In this document: positions 1-12,884 of the stretch, one piece after another
Position numbering within the stretch: the first letter of the stretch is position 1
How the letters are laid out: every line of letters starts with the position of its first letter
Origin: Plectrocnemia conspersa
Lineage: Eukaryota; Arthropoda; Insecta; Trichoptera; Polycentropodidae
Length of the DNA stretch: 64,000 bases
Direction of reading: 5' to 3'
Assembly (NCBI GenBank): GCA_009617715.1
Contig: VTFK01000649.1
Span: 26,588-90,587 of the forward strand
Notes under the pieces: model-generated
Seen by the model: only the letters and a program-made list of their open reading frames with translations
What the model was told of the DNA's origin: nothing
The model's database searches: none
Program-made: the position numbers and the translations under genes

Positions 1-430
1 TCATGCCGTTTATTATCATATTCCGGCCTCTGTTAAGTGCATTATATAAATTTTATGTTAGGTACTATATTTATACAAATATACGAAATATAAAAGTACA
101 ATAATAAAAAAGCCACGTGTTACTTTATAATGATTTATGGCAACTATTACAATAAAATTATATCTTTCATAATTCCTTTGCCGCATAATATATGTTTATT
201 TTAATCTAAATATGACGTAACTAATAATATTTCAATAAATACGTCATAAATTATGTTCATAATCGTGGGCAATATACAATTTAATATTATACAAATAGGA
301 TTGTGACCGCGTTTATTTTAAATAGTATTGTAATATTTAATATGTTTATACAATATCTAAGTCTTGTATATAGCAGTGTTTATAACCTAAATAGTAAACA
401 ACTAAAAGAAAATGAATATCTATTATAATA
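1..430. other. AT-rich DNA, no recognisable feature
   Basis: No open frame, repeat or inverted structure stands out on either strand before the first LINE fragment begins. Confidence 0.5.
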
Positions 431-745
431 TCAACGTCGTATATACGTATTTTAGGAAGGCCTTCGACTACGTTTGTTATGAGTTATTATTAAAAAAATT
501 GTTGGACCTCGATTGCTCGGATGATTTAACTCGGTTATTTGAGCGATCGTAGACAATTTGTACATGATCTGAGCGATCATAGATAATTCGATATTCGAGA
601 GAGTGCAAATGATTGAAAATTGTTTAAATGCATCTGCTATAATTTAGATTCACTATGGAGATGAATTCTCATCAACTATCTCCCCTTTAGTGTCGGAAAG
701 TGCCATATTATATGATTTTCTCGATTGTGTTCGCCATCAGATTAT
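431..745 (+). mobile_element. Deleted LINE fragment (same family as 816-2440)
   Basis: Two blocks match the neighbouring LINE. About 431-600 corresponds to the reverse-transcriptase stretch around 1160-1300, and about 645-745 corresponds to 1503-1605. The intervening roughly 200 bases of RT, including the YADD block, are missing. The blocks are colinear and in the same orientation, so this is an internally deleted, decayed second copy. It has no coding capacity. Confidence 0.75.
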
Positions 746-821
746 TCCTATGATTTATATTTTTATTTATATTTTTTTGTGTATTGTAATAATACTACGT
801 ATTATTTTAATTTTTTTTATA

Positions 822-2272
822 TTGAAGGGTTGCGAAGTCAGTCTCGCTGCTCCTCTAAAATGTATTTATGATCTGATTCTCAAAACATCATCATTTCCTG
901 ATCTATGGAAATGCACAAAAGTCACCCTATTCATAAAAGGGTGACAAATTATATATAAAAAGAATTATAGACCAGTAGCAGTGTTGTCAGCTCCTGCTAA
1001 ATTATTTGAAATAATAATTCATAAATATCTCTACAATCACTTTCAGCAAGTTTTATTAGACCAACAGCACGGGTTTCGTCCTGCCCGTTCCACTGTTACT
1101 AATCTTCTGTCGTTCACCAAAACGGTGACAACTTCTCTCGATGCCGGAATTCAAGTAGACGTCGTGTATACAGATTTTGAGAAAGCCTTTGACAAAGTTT
1201 GTCATACGTTATTATTAAAAAAATTGTCGAACCTCGGTTGCTCAGATAATTTAACTCGGTTATTTTCGAGTTATTTAAGCAATCGTAGACAGTTTGTAAC
1301 CTATGGTGGCCGATTGTCAAAAGAATATTTTACCTCTTCGGGGGTTCATTAAGGATCCAATCTGGGACCTCTGCTTTTTGTGTTATTTATTAATGACATA
1401 AATACAGCAATTAAAAATTCAAGTTTTCTTCTGTACGCAGATGATTTAAAATTATATAAATGCATTCGATCTGTTGCGGATTCCTTCTCTCTACAAAGTG
1501 ATTTAGACTCTCTATGGAGATGGGCTTCCGTTAACCGTCTGCCCTTTAGTGTCGGAAAGTGCCATACTGTGTCATTTTCTCGATCCCGTTCGCCATCAGC
1601 TTATTTCTACCATCTCGGTGGTAACATTTTGACTAGAGAAACTTCCGTTAAAGATCTCGGAATCACTTTCGAGAGCAAATGGAGGTTCTCTCTACACATA
1701 CACGACGTCTGTGATAAATCTTCCAAGATGCTCGGCTTTGTTATGAGGAATGCCTTTCACTTTGACGATCCGTCAGTTATTCGCATCCTCTATGACACCT
1801 TAGTTCGTAGCATTCTTGAATCGGGATCTATAATTTGGAATCCCCGAATAGCCAAATATTCCCTTTTAGTAGAAAAAAATCAAAAAAGGTATTTAAGATA
1901 CCTTTACAAAAGGACATTTGGTTATTATCCGTTCTTATATCCCAGCGCCTTTCTTTTAGGAGCGTTGGGATATGATTCGCTGAATTCTCGCAGAAAGCTG
2001 TATGTCGCTAAGCATTTTTCAAACTACTAAAAGGTGCTGTCGACAATCCAGCTATTCTCGAGGAATTCCAGTTTTGGGTTCCGGAACATTTTCGAGAATC
2101 ACGATCGAGACCTCTTTTGATGGCAGTTAGGGCTAGGACATCCGCACTTGCCGACTCGCCTATAGCTGTGGCCATACGGCTCCTTAATACGCTGGCATTG
2201 AAAATTGATTTATTTAATGTTAGCTACGAAGATCTGATCCGGTTTATATCTTTTAATTTTAATATTTTATAA
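822..2272 (+). pseudogene. LINE reverse transcriptase, inactivated
   Basis: In one frame the translation gives the RT landmarks in order: NYRPV (about 965), QHGFRP (about 1068), TDFEKAFD (about 1170), a damaged GVxxGSxLGPLLF block (about 1344-1378) and YADD (1434-1445). A C-terminal region rich in aromatic residues follows. Breaks are an in-frame TGA at 942-944, TAA at 1350-1352 (inside the normally conserved GVPQGS motif) and a single-base frameshift near 2018-2028. After that shift the protein continues to a stop at 2270-2272. The protein would prime and copy its own RNA at a target nick. Here it cannot be made. Confidence 0.85.
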
Positions 2273-2357
2273 TTTTTTTTTTGTTATGTTTAAGTTTTGT
2301 TATATTTATTTATATATATACGTTTTTTTATGTTTTATAAATTTATACTTTGCTTTC

Positions 2358-2401
2358 GACCATCGTGGCGCATTGGGGTAACCTGTTAGGCCACGATGGT
2401 C
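2358..2401 (+). other. Perfect 12-bp inverted repeat in the LINE 3' UTR
   Basis: GACCATCGTGGC at 2358-2369 is the exact reverse complement of 2390-2401, with a 20-base loop. It lies about 85 bases after the ORF stop and just before the A-rich tail. Many LINEs carry a 3' RNA hairpin recognised by their own RT; that role here is inferred. Confidence 0.7.
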
Positions 2402-2440
2402 TTAATTTAATCGAAAAAATAAAAAATAAAAAAAATATAA

Positions 2441-5400
2441 TCACGTAGTTACGTTTTATGGATATATTAATTATGTCTACTTATAACAAATATATATTTA
2501 TTTATTTAATATATTAACTAATTGCCCAATAAACACATATACATAATAAGATTTTATAGGTTAAGTAATGCAAACTTTGTCGAGGAATTACTGTATTTAC
2601 AGCATTATAATCCGCGAAAGCTTAAACTTTTGAATAGCAAACATTCAAGTTTCTCACGATTCAAAGAAAACCAATTGTGTTTCGTAATGTAATGAGAATA
2701 TAAATTATATATAACGCCTCGTTCGATATAATATACAATAGCTTCAATATACACATTTGTGTACCAACGCTTCATATTATATTAGGATAGAAATTCCTTT
2801 CGCATGAATTTCCAGCAAGAATTAAATTACCCTTTGTCTAATGGCCTATGAATTCCTTTTTTATCTCACTTTAACGTTGTTAGTGTTGCGAGGCCGAGAC
2901 TTTAAACTTATGTTGCTCATTCATCTTAAAAAAACCGCAGATAAAATTTTGCTACGCTTTGTGTGTTTTGCTTGTGTTTTTTATTGTACAATGAATAAAG
3001 TTTTGCAATATTATAATCAAGCGATCAAATTACATGAAACTTTGGATAAATTAATCATGTTAATGTGTGACACATTAATATCTCAAAAGGAAACCGCATA
3101 ACCATATCCTACCGCAAAATAAAGCGCTCGATGCACAATTTAATAAAATACATTCAGAATTTGATAATGAATTTTTACGTTTTACTTATGACTAGAGGCT
3201 TGTATATTTCGAATATGTAAATACCAGATATATTTGATTAGCTAAAATATTTATTTTTAGTGCATTTTATTTTTTTAATATCTAAAAACACCAAAAACTG
3301 CCTAACTTTTAAACACAATTGTGTATTACAAAAACGCAAGTAGTCATTATTAATCTGATGTACTGCTGCAGTCTATATATATATAGCCTAATTGTGCTAT
3401 TCTTAGGAAATTTATCGTATTTATTTAATTTATGACCAACTAAAAATAATATAAAAGACACTTTGTAATTGCCGAAGCTACCATAAATTACTCATATTTT
3501 CAAGTAAATATTGTCCAGCTGTGTACTTCTGCGATAACTGATATTGAATTTTGTATCTTTTAGAGATAGAGAATTTTTAATAAATAATATGTACTTGCTA
3601 GATTTTATTTATTCATACATGTTATTAGAAAAATGTAGGTAAACCTAATCTGTGATGATGGATCGGAATTATAATTATATAATAATTACTAATTCTGGTC
3701 TTCTAGACACGATAGAAATAAAATAAAATATTTATACTTATAGTTGAGTTTTACACTATTTAATAATTATTTATTATCTGTGAGTAGATGACGATCCCGC
3801 ACGTGACAACTGCATGTGTATTTAAAGAATAGCTTGATTGTTTTTGATTAAAAATTACATTTACTGATCCTGAGATTTATAATTATCGTAATTTGTCTGG
3901 AATCCGGGGTTTAGATTATATAGTCACAGCAAATGTTTTAATATTAAATAAAGTTGCAACTCGTATATGATTTTTTGTTAGTGTTGTTCTTCGACTGTTG
4001 TCGTTGAATTGTCTTTTCTTATATTTCATAAACTCAATTAATGAAATATTTGTCTTTGTAGATGTTTTTTGTAAATTCAAGTAGAGATGACAAGATTTAG
4101 CTGCATGAAGCATTTAACAGCGTAGTTGTCAACTGCAAGGTATCAGAGTTGGTTATATTTTAATAATAATGAATAACATTGTTGTTTTTTCGTGTGACAT
4201 TAACTAATGGTTTACTGTTATGTTTAAAATAATTAAATAATGAACGATGACTTATACAGTCCCAACAATATGGAGCTAAATATTAACATTTTTTCCAAAT
4301 ACTAATTTTTTTTAATCTGTCCCTTTTTTATTTTAACAAGTAAATATTTTGATATTTATTTTTTATTAAGAATGCCTGCATTATTAATTTATTAAATCGG
4401 GCTATTTTAACAGCACCTCTAAGATAACCTAGTAAGAACTCAATTCTTGTTAAATCCACCATTGATAAGAATATCTTATCGTTTCCTCAACAAAAGAGAT
4501 AACTATCGTTAAGTAAAAAACGATAATAATAAAATTGTACTTATTCTTGACAATTCTAAGCATAAACAATTTATATACATGTCAATAGTTATTTTATTAA
4601 ATGTAATATTATTTTAGTTTTATTACACAATAAAGAAGAGTTTTAATCAGTAGAACTATCGTAACCGCACCCATCCTGTATATTATTATTATTAATATGG
4701 TGAACAACTACATATTTTATTGTTATATATTATTTAATTTTTAATTTTTTTTTCGCATTTTTTGCCGATTTATTATAATACACAATTTTCTGCAAAATCT
4801 CATTTACTAAATACTTTTTGTTACAAGTATTAAAAATCATTTTAAAATATAAAAAATATTGTTTAGATTCTGTAAAATGTTTAACATGTCATGGTTGCCT
4901 CATACATACATACAAAATAAACGTTATATAAAAATTATAGTATTACACGAGCGCCATGGAGGCCGCGGGCACAGGGTTGATAATCCCTGCAATAACACGT
5001 GCTAATTGTAATATGTATTTATAATAAACGATGCATTCTTCTCGAAAGTTTGTTTAGTCTATGTTGTTATACATACATGTCTAAATATTACAATATATTT
5101 AGAAATTAGATAAATAAAGTCAAACAAATATATTTTTATCAAAGTAATGATTAATAAACATACAAATTTATTACTCAAAAAATATTGTATTGTTCGCATT
5201 CGATAATCACACGATAATTTTAAATAATGAATAATAGCAATAATATGCAAATCTTTCGTTAGGAATGTTATCACTCACATATTTCAAAATATGTGTATAA
5301 ACGATGTTCTTTGTAGAATACTTTTCATTTGCCAATATATTATATATGACTGCTTTTGCTACTTCATTCGTGATATTGAGACTTGGAGAAGCTCTTTTTT

Positions 5401-5640
5401 AAAATTAATTATTAGTACATTGATCTACTGTTTATTGTCATAAAAAGGTAAAACTTATTAAAATAACTTGCCGTTTTTAAATGTGTTTGTCAGGGTCTTT
5501 GCCTAAATCACTTAATTGATCAGTATAATAGGACAATAAACATGTATAACAATTATATGCAAAGGAAAAAAATAGGTCGATTATGGTATTATATGTAAAT
5601 ATTTTTATGCGTGTTTTTAATGTGCTTATAATATTTTTTA
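2441..5640. other. AT-rich intergenic DNA
   Basis: Only short, low-complexity reading frames without family motifs occur here. A small GC-richer patch lies near 4950-5000, but I could not assign it to anything. Confidence 0.4.
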
Positions 5641-5641
5641 A

Positions 5642-5980
5642 TTACTCTAATGTATCAGCAAATGCCAAAATTCCAATAGTTGATAAGGCGAATGTTTGAA
5701 TAGTCTCATGGCACAGATGGGTGATTATCTCACGAACACTTTGTTGTACCAAAACTCTTTGTCTTTCAGACAGTAAAATCCAAAAGCGAGGTTTTGTCTT
5801 TGGCAACCCTCTCTTATCGATCCAGTCCGTTGGTAATGCCACAAGCAGAAGGCCGAGATGTTCCGGCTGTTAGGGGTTGAAAATGTTGAAATTGCGTGGG
5901 CGGGCAAAAGCGGCATATTCACATATGATGCAGATATAAATCACGAAACGGGTCTTGTACCCATATGACACTCGCGTAAT
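5642..5980 (-). pseudogene. Unrecognised coding-like remnant
   Basis: On the minus strand a frame from about 5910 to 5642 reads as ordinary protein with balanced codon use, unlike the A/T-homopolymer frames around it. It contains the segments LPTDWIDKRGLPKTKPRFWI and SERQRVLVQQSVREIITHL. An in-frame TAA interrupts it near 5870, upstream of the LPTDW segment, and the frame ends at 5642. GC content is locally raised. I do not recognise the family. It could be a gene fragment, a retrocopy piece or a transposon ORF remnant. Confidence 0.3.
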
Positions 5981-8469
5981 AAACGTAAAAAAGGCAGCAT
6001 ACACACTGTAAAAATTAATATGCAAAAAACTCAAAACATGCTAATCGTGTGTAATTTTATGATATACATACATATTTCTTGGCCAACGTTTCGTTTCATT
6101 TCGTGGCAAATATCACTATCAAAAATATCTAAAACCAAGTGTTGCTATTTGATAACACTAACTATCTAAGCCTACGTTGTATTTCGACTAAACCGCCAAC
6201 GAATCTAATAAAATTATTTATTTGAAGTGGTTTTGTGATATATCATGGATAAAAATCCAGTAGTAATAATTTTGGGTCAATACGTTTTAATTCAAGGATT
6301 CAGATAAATAAACAGGGGTTTAAAACAATGATAAAAAGTTGGATATTTAATGTTGCCATTAAGACTATGCCATAATAAAAATACACGACGCTAAAATACG
6401 TTGGAATTTTCTCGAGCAATTGCGTAAAAATTGAGATCTTAAGTTAATTCTGTAGAAATTTTAATAACTTTAAAACTACTATAGATATTTTACTTTATAT
6501 GAATATAAAGCATACAAATTATTTGTCGTGTATAAAATATGTTATATACATATTAAATTCAAATTGTTTTACGTGTCTCAAAAAAAATGTTTTCACTAAA
6601 CCAAACTAAATTAATTAAAAATATATTTAAATAAATCCTTTATTGGAAAACTTCTGCAACTTTTAGATTATGTAAATAAAATCGTTTTGCACCTTCCTGC
6701 AATGCTAAATATTTATAATACTCTTGTAATTATAAAATGATTTGTCTCTATAGAAAAAGGTTTTAATACCAACTTTTTATTTAATAAGAAAATAATCTCT
6801 GTAGTAGTCAAAAACATTATTGAAAATATATTATTTATTTCAAGGAATTATTTATTATAAAGTTAGAAGTATAAAAAATAAGTTTCGTAATTTATTATTT
6901 CATATTCGGCTAAAAATATATTTTTAATATTTATTATAGCTATCTTTACAGATATTAAATTATTATCTGTGAACATTTCGATTCGCATTAAAATTAAAAT
7001 ACATATAATAACCAATAATTCGCTAGAATTGGGTGTTAGTTTAGTGATTATAGAACATTTTTGCTAGTATTTCAAAACTTCCGTAAATCTAATCATTAAA
7101 ATTGTTTTTACGATAACGCAAAATATTTTTTTTTCACATGAAAATTTAACATATATACTAAACTGATATCTATGTTATCCGATATAAAAAATATAACCAT
7201 TGCTTCAAGTGTTTCTTCAACAATAAATAAATCACTTCTTAGTCGATAAGAAAAGGATAGATCAAACTTACTACAATTAAAATTTATATAATAACTTTCG
7301 GATTTATTTTCAACTTGTATCGAATAATTGAGAAACTCCTTATTCTTCATAAATGATTCACTAACTCTATTTTTTATGAATACAATTTTGAATTAAACTT
7401 ATTCGATTGTAGTTTGTGTGAACCTAAAAATATATGCAGTAACAAAATATTTAAAAAAAAATAAAACTGACTTTTTGACTAATCAATGAAGTGTTTCAAA
7501 ATATATTTTTATTGATGTATCCTGCTTTATAAAAGGGTTGAAATGTAATACCCCTATGAGTAGTTTGAATGAAACTAAGGAGTTCTATTATACAAAGAAA
7601 TGATTATTATGAGTCAGAAAATCAGTTTGAAAGTAATTTAAAAATTTACTTGTTTTGTTTTTTTTTTTTTTATAATATATTGTTTTTCTATTCAATTATA
7701 CTACAGTAAAGTTACATAGAATCTTGAAAAAAATACACAAATATCATCCCCCGGACCACTGTGCAATGAAGTTGAAAGATAGCAAAAAAGGTTAGATTTT
7801 TACATTATTTTAGATCATTACATTATTTTGATATAAATGAACCTTGCTATAAATGAATTTGTAGGAGGAAAATATAAAAAAAATATTTTACAGTGTATTT
7901 TATCATAAAAATTTATATCAATGATAATCTCAAAAGACAAAGGGTATGAAAAAAGTGATTCATGCGTGTTATGTGTAATTTATAATGAATTGCACTTCAT
8001 GTAGTTATCAAAATTGTTGTCATAGATACCAGTTCATCTTGATAGCTCGATGCAATTTTATTAGATATTATTTAATCAGTGATGTTTTTCAATAATTTAT
8101 CACTATTATATATATATACGTATTACAAATAATACATAAAAAATACTAAGAGTTCCAGTAAAGCAAAATAATATGACAAATCAACATAAAGCGCCAGGTT
8201 TCATTCTTTGAATTCTTATTGGTTTCATTAGTAATGTTTTATATATGTGATCTATTTGTTTTAGATGTATATATATTTTTATACACTAAAATTGGTCTTA
8301 TGACTTACAATTTATTCAATGTGTTATTTTTACATAATTCCAGTATTGATCTCTTAACTAGTTTTTCAAATTGTCTATATTAAGAAGATTGATGCCTTGA
8401 TGTTGACGTGCTGTCAGAACCTAATTTTTGGTTTTACAGCAAAATTATATATATATACTACGGAATATT
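5981..8469. other. AT-rich DNA
   Basis: Nothing beyond homopolymer runs (for example a T-run near 7660) and short hydrophobic frames typical of AT-rich sequence. Confidence 0.4.
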
Positions 8470-9010
8470 TGTAGCATTTATTTTGGAATATTTCAATCAT
8501 TTTAAAGTTTGGCACAACCACAAAGTTGTATGCCATAATCCCAAACTGGTTTCAGCGTTTGTTCATTGTACATATATCTTAATTTTGTTGTTTATTGCTA
8601 GTTTAAAGTTTCTTCCCATAATCCTATATTTTACCTTTCTTGATTTTATTTCAAGTTCATAATTTTTATTTTTAATATGTGTCTTTAAGTGCAGCTTGGT
8701 GTCCAGGATCTTAACAAAATATTTGACTGTATTTTCATATGGATTGGTGTTTCCATTTATAAAAAAATTTGTAATTTATTACTTATTTTAATTCATTCAA
8801 CTTTATTTTCATTTTTGTTTCAGCGGCTTATTGAAGTTTTTCAGTAGTATACTTTATTTTTTTTCTACTGCTAGGGTTTTTGTATTATCCGCGAATGTTA
8901 AAATTGTGACATTATCTATTTGTGGCAAATCACATGCGTATAACAGATATCGGCCCTATAACATTTCCTTGTGGTTCTCCAGTTCCTATTTATTTTCTGA
9001 TTCAGAATAT
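8470..9010 (-). mobile_element. Decayed LINE reverse transcriptase fossil
   Basis: Read on the minus strand, successive blocks match jockey-type RT: a GEPQGNVIGP motif (8953-8985), then DLPQIDNVTILTFADN (about 8884-8935, the YADD box in altered form), then a KILDTKLHLKTHIK segment (about 8670-8730), then GRNFKLAINNKIKIY (about 8555-8610), then PVWDYGIQLCGCAK (about 8505-8548). Several frameshifts and stops separate the blocks, and the N-terminal fingers region is absent. It is older and more diverged than the LINE at 816-2440, and of a different lineage. Confidence 0.65.
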
Positions 9011-9544
9011 TTTTTTTCTTGTTTAATTCTAAATAAACTGTTACAAATACACTATTCTAGTTATTGTAAATATTTATTTTTTAGTATGTTGCTTAATTTT
9101 TTAATTTTTTAATTCTCAGTTGTCTAAATATTTGTCTTGCCAATTTAGTTCAGTAACTCTTCGATAATTGTCAAACCTTTTTCATTAGTAATTAATAAAT
9201 CGCATTTTTAATTAATCAAAAGTCATAAAATAACTTCTCCGCCCAATGAAATTAACTACGTAAGCATCTATTGTTTTTTTTATGAATTTGATTTAGGCTT
9301 TGTATTCAGTTAACAAACAATGCAAAAATGTAATTTTGCATTCATAAATATTTATTAATAGAACTCGAATAAGCAAAAATATTTCTTTAGAGCCATGTGC
9401 AACATATGATCTCTATGGTTTTAAAATAAGCCATTCTTTAATGAATCTATAATCTAAAGAGTGTGATAATCATTCGAAATCATAGTTATATAATAATCAC
9501 CAATTCCAATCTTTCAGGTGTGATTAAAAATTAATTGCATTCAT

Positions 9545-9610
9545 ATAGAATTTGAACCCAAATCTTTCAAGTATTAATTACTGACTTATACAACAGATCA
9601 ATATTGCTGA
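9545..9610 (-). repeat. tRNA-derived SINE fragment
   Basis: The reverse complement aligns along its length with 21465-21530 (shared core: TACTTGAAAGATTTGGGTTC here, ACCTGAAAGATCTGG there). It includes a B-box-like GGTTCAAATTC, the internal Pol III promoter element of tRNA-derived SINEs. Confidence 0.45.
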
Positions 9611-11272
9611 TTTATTTATACATAAATTTGTATAACTATACAATTTATTTAACAATTATAACATTTCTTGTAGTATGTTTTACTTTAATGCAATAAGATA
9701 GATAATATGAATGAATTATTTACGTAGTAAGCTCTTTGTAACAGTTATTTCCCTTAATTAAAAATAACCCCTATCGAATATTTCTATTTTTATCCATTTG
9801 TGGTGATTATGTGGGGAAATTTCTTAGTTATATTTATAAAATTTATATAAACCTTGTATATTCATTGTCGACTCGCAAGGTCGACACGAAACAAAATGAC
9901 TCACATACATAAGTGAATTTGAGACCTTAGAAATGTAAATTCGACTCCCCTCAGCTTTTTTTTTTTGATAATAAAACAATTTTCAAAAGCATATAATAAA
10001 CTTGTGCGAAGGTTCCCTATTACTCACATTACTGAATCATATTCAGATTGAGCTCTTGTATGTTTCTAACACGTTACATTGATAATTTATTGTAATTATC
10101 CATTATCTTGTCTAGGAAATGCTTTGAAAGCACGTAATTTATACACTGTATAAATTTTACATATTTATTTAATTTTAAATAAAATATTACACTCATTAAA
10201 GATCTTCTGATCACTATTTTTGCTACATTATACTATATATTTGCATGTTAATCTTACTACGTTTCAACACAAAATTTGATTACGTACACTTCTTCAAGAG
10301 CAAATAAAATATTTCCTAGAAAACGCTACACGATGCCGGAAATTAAAAATATGTATATAAAGCCGGTGTATAGTACACTAAAAAAGTTTATACAAGTATA
10401 ATATATTTCTAAAAAAAGATCGATATACACATACACTATTTATAATATCTACATTATGAGAAAATTTAAGTAGAAATAAACCAAGTGGCGTGCCTAGGTG
10501 TCGTTAAAGTGCTGCCGTATCGTAAATTCAAATTGCTCACCTCACTAGTATAATAAAGTGCAACGTAATGTTTTAGTTCGCTATGTGCATTTTGGAATTT
10601 TACGCGTTTGGTTTAAGAGAATTCCAAAGATAAGCATTATTTTGGAATTGCGAAGAACGAACCAATTTGTTTTGCTGAATCGTAACAAAAATGTGGCTAT
10701 TAAAAATAATGATAATAAAATTAAAAATAATGAAAGACAGCGTATTAATGAGCTGAATGGCGACAGCCATATACAAACGTCTTAAAATTGACTTAACACA
10801 ATAAATACGTTTTTTTTACATTTAAAAGAAATTTTTATTAATCCGTGTTAATTTACATTTTTAATAATGCTTCAAGTATTTGATTATAACATATTTTTTT
10901 TATTCCCAAGAAGTAGGATTTTGGGTTTTAAAATTTTTTAAATATTCGATTTAGAAGTGATTCGTTTTTTTAGTCAAAATCATTTGGCAAAAATGAATGT
11001 CATGATATTAAAATTTTGTGATCTACAATCATTAGAAAATTGAACTATTTTCAACTATGTTAGTGGCATTTTGATGTTACGATGTTGGCCTGAACAAACA
11101 TCGCTGTAAACTATTACGTGTTTTTGCGTAGTCACATTTTCACAATGCTTTAAATTTAAAATACACGAGGCGATTTCTTGTGAATCTCTTGAAGTTAAAT
11201 TTACATCCTATACATACATTTTAACCATATTATTATAAAATTATGGCAATCTAAGTTGTATACATACATATT

Positions 11273-11390
11273 TCGCCGAAACGGAAAGTTTGGATACAGA
11301 AGTGCTTTTTCTAAATCATATTATCCAAAATATTATTCAGGATTTTCTTTTACTTTTTGCTGATCATCTGTTTCGTTTCGGCGTTTTTAA
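11273..11390. repeat. Inverted-repeat pair, possible MITE
   Basis: CGCCGAAACGGAAAG near 11274 is answered by the near-reverse-complement of CTGTTTCGTTTCGGCG near 11368-11383. The arms are about 15 bp with one or two mismatches and lie about 85 bases apart. This is compatible with a short terminal-inverted-repeat element. No clear target duplication was identified. Confidence 0.35.
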
Positions 11391-12244
11391 AATGTAAATC
11401 TTGTATTCGTGTAAGATCAAATGTCTCTTTTTCATTGCTGAATGCATCAATTTTTAATTTTAGTAAATCATATTTACGAGGAGAATGAAAGCTTAAGTTG
11501 AATTCGGTATTAAATACATATCTGTAAATCCGCTTATTGCCGTACGATTCATTATTTTTCTTACATTTCTCTACATAAAGGCCATACTTTTTTTAATATC
11601 TAAATCATATAGTGGCTTTCATTTGCTGGGAAACTTAAAATGTGTTCTTTTATAAAAGTAATTTTATCCTCACCGGTTTTCCGAGATAATCCGGGCATTT
11701 TCCTGCGACCATCTATTCTACCTGTTTCGGTATTAAAAGCCCGAGATAACCGTCCACCAGAAATATTGAAAATAATATCTAAAAAATTCTTAAAAACAGC
11801 AACTTTTAATTTAGTTTTTTTAAAAATATTCAAAACTCGTTTTTCTTATCAGTTTTTTATGGACTGTACATTATAAAAATAAATTTTGCTTTGGAAAATT
11901 TTTCAGTTTCAAAATTGTTAAAAATTAGATTTTCTTTCTTCATATTCAAAAAGATTCAAACATTTTTTGCATACCCTAACATACGCTGCGTATAACGCAT
12001 CAAATTTTTTACAATTTTTTCGATATCACTTTAATGCCTGCACTACACTCTCTGGAAGTTGGTCAATATTGGCCAAGGATGGAGAATATAGTGGGTTACT
12101 TCGGGGTTACTTCAGTCGAGTTCGGTTCTGCCCGATCTAAAATCCGAGAACGGGAGGTAAAGTGGGGGTAATTCAGTCGGTTTGGCCAGCTTCGAGCGTT
12201 TCCGAACATTGTCGGCAAACGGACCGAAGTCTTAGCTGCTCTTT

Positions 12245-12315
12245 CGAACGCGAGCGGTGAGATACTTCCCCTTTCGCTCTCTCGCGTGTTAAGTAACGAC
12301 AGTAAGAGAGATAAT
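12245..12315 (+). repeat. Dispersed repeat, copy 1
   Basis: About 65 bases (GGTGAGATACTT, CCCTTTCGCTCTCTCGCGTG, TTAAGTAACGACAGTAAGAG) are shared in inverted orientation with 38575-38645. The two copies lie 26 kb apart. This supports a dispersed repeat family of unknown type rather than coding sequence, although a minus-strand frame is open across it. Confidence 0.5.
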
Positions 12316-12884
12316 GATATGGTTTTTCGCAAAGAGAGATAGAACGAGTAGCTCGGTTCAATTTCGGTATGCGCGTAGGTCAATTTAGTAATACCACATG
12401 CTTATCGGTGACTTCAACGGACTCTTACTGACATCTATGAATATTTTAGGGCACCAAAAGGGATTAATTATATTTTTGATAGTATATTCTTCTAACAGAT
12501 ATCGTTAATATATTTTTTTTCATATAAAATTAAATAATTAAAAAATAATTAGTGGTACTTGATTTTGTTAAAAAAAATCGTTTTGAATATCCTTATGTAT
12601 TTTCTTAGATCGGTTTATATAAATGTCACACCATAACGAATTCTTATTTAGAATCGTTGGCGACAAATTCTAGGATAGTCACAGATGTGATGTTTGTATT
12701 CTGAAGTATCATTTTTATGCCTTATGGCATTTTGCAAAAGCCGACAAAGATTTTGCGTAAATTGAATATTTACGACTGAAAAGTTTTCACTGATATTGTA
12801 TTGGTGAATGGCCACACAAACTTTTATAATTATCAGTAGCGTAATTTTAATAATATTACAGCTTAAAAATTGCGATTATTTGGC

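Larger units (their letters stand above)
816..2440 (+). mobile_element. Non-LTR retrotransposon, jockey/CR1-type, 5'-truncated
   Basis: The element holds most of a LINE reverse transcriptase followed by a short 3' UTR and an A-rich tail (about 2415-2438). The 5' end starts inside the RT region, so the endonuclease and any ORF1 are absent, as expected for target-primed insertion of an incomplete cDNA. A perfect inverted repeat sits in the 3' UTR (2358-2401). No target-site duplication could be fixed. Clade assignment to the jockey/CR1 group rests on motif style only. Confidence 0.85.
9011..12239. other. AT-rich DNA with scattered SINE-like pieces
   Basis: Apart from the SINE fragment at 9545-9610, a piece at about 9886-9972 shares the CCTCAGCTTT 3' end with the SINE at 21465. 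An inverted pair lies at 11273-11390. A segment at 11668-11750 repeats a CGAGATAA(T/C)C phrase twice. No gene is evident. Confidence 0.4.

Noticed and set aside
8408..9112. Two plus-strand hydrophobic ORFs (84 and 93 residues)
   Set aside because: They are the antisense of the decayed LINE reverse transcriptase.
12096..12383. 95-residue minus-strand ORF
   Set aside because: Overlaps the dispersed repeat at 12245-12315; no recognisable motif, and a second overlapping frame is equally open.
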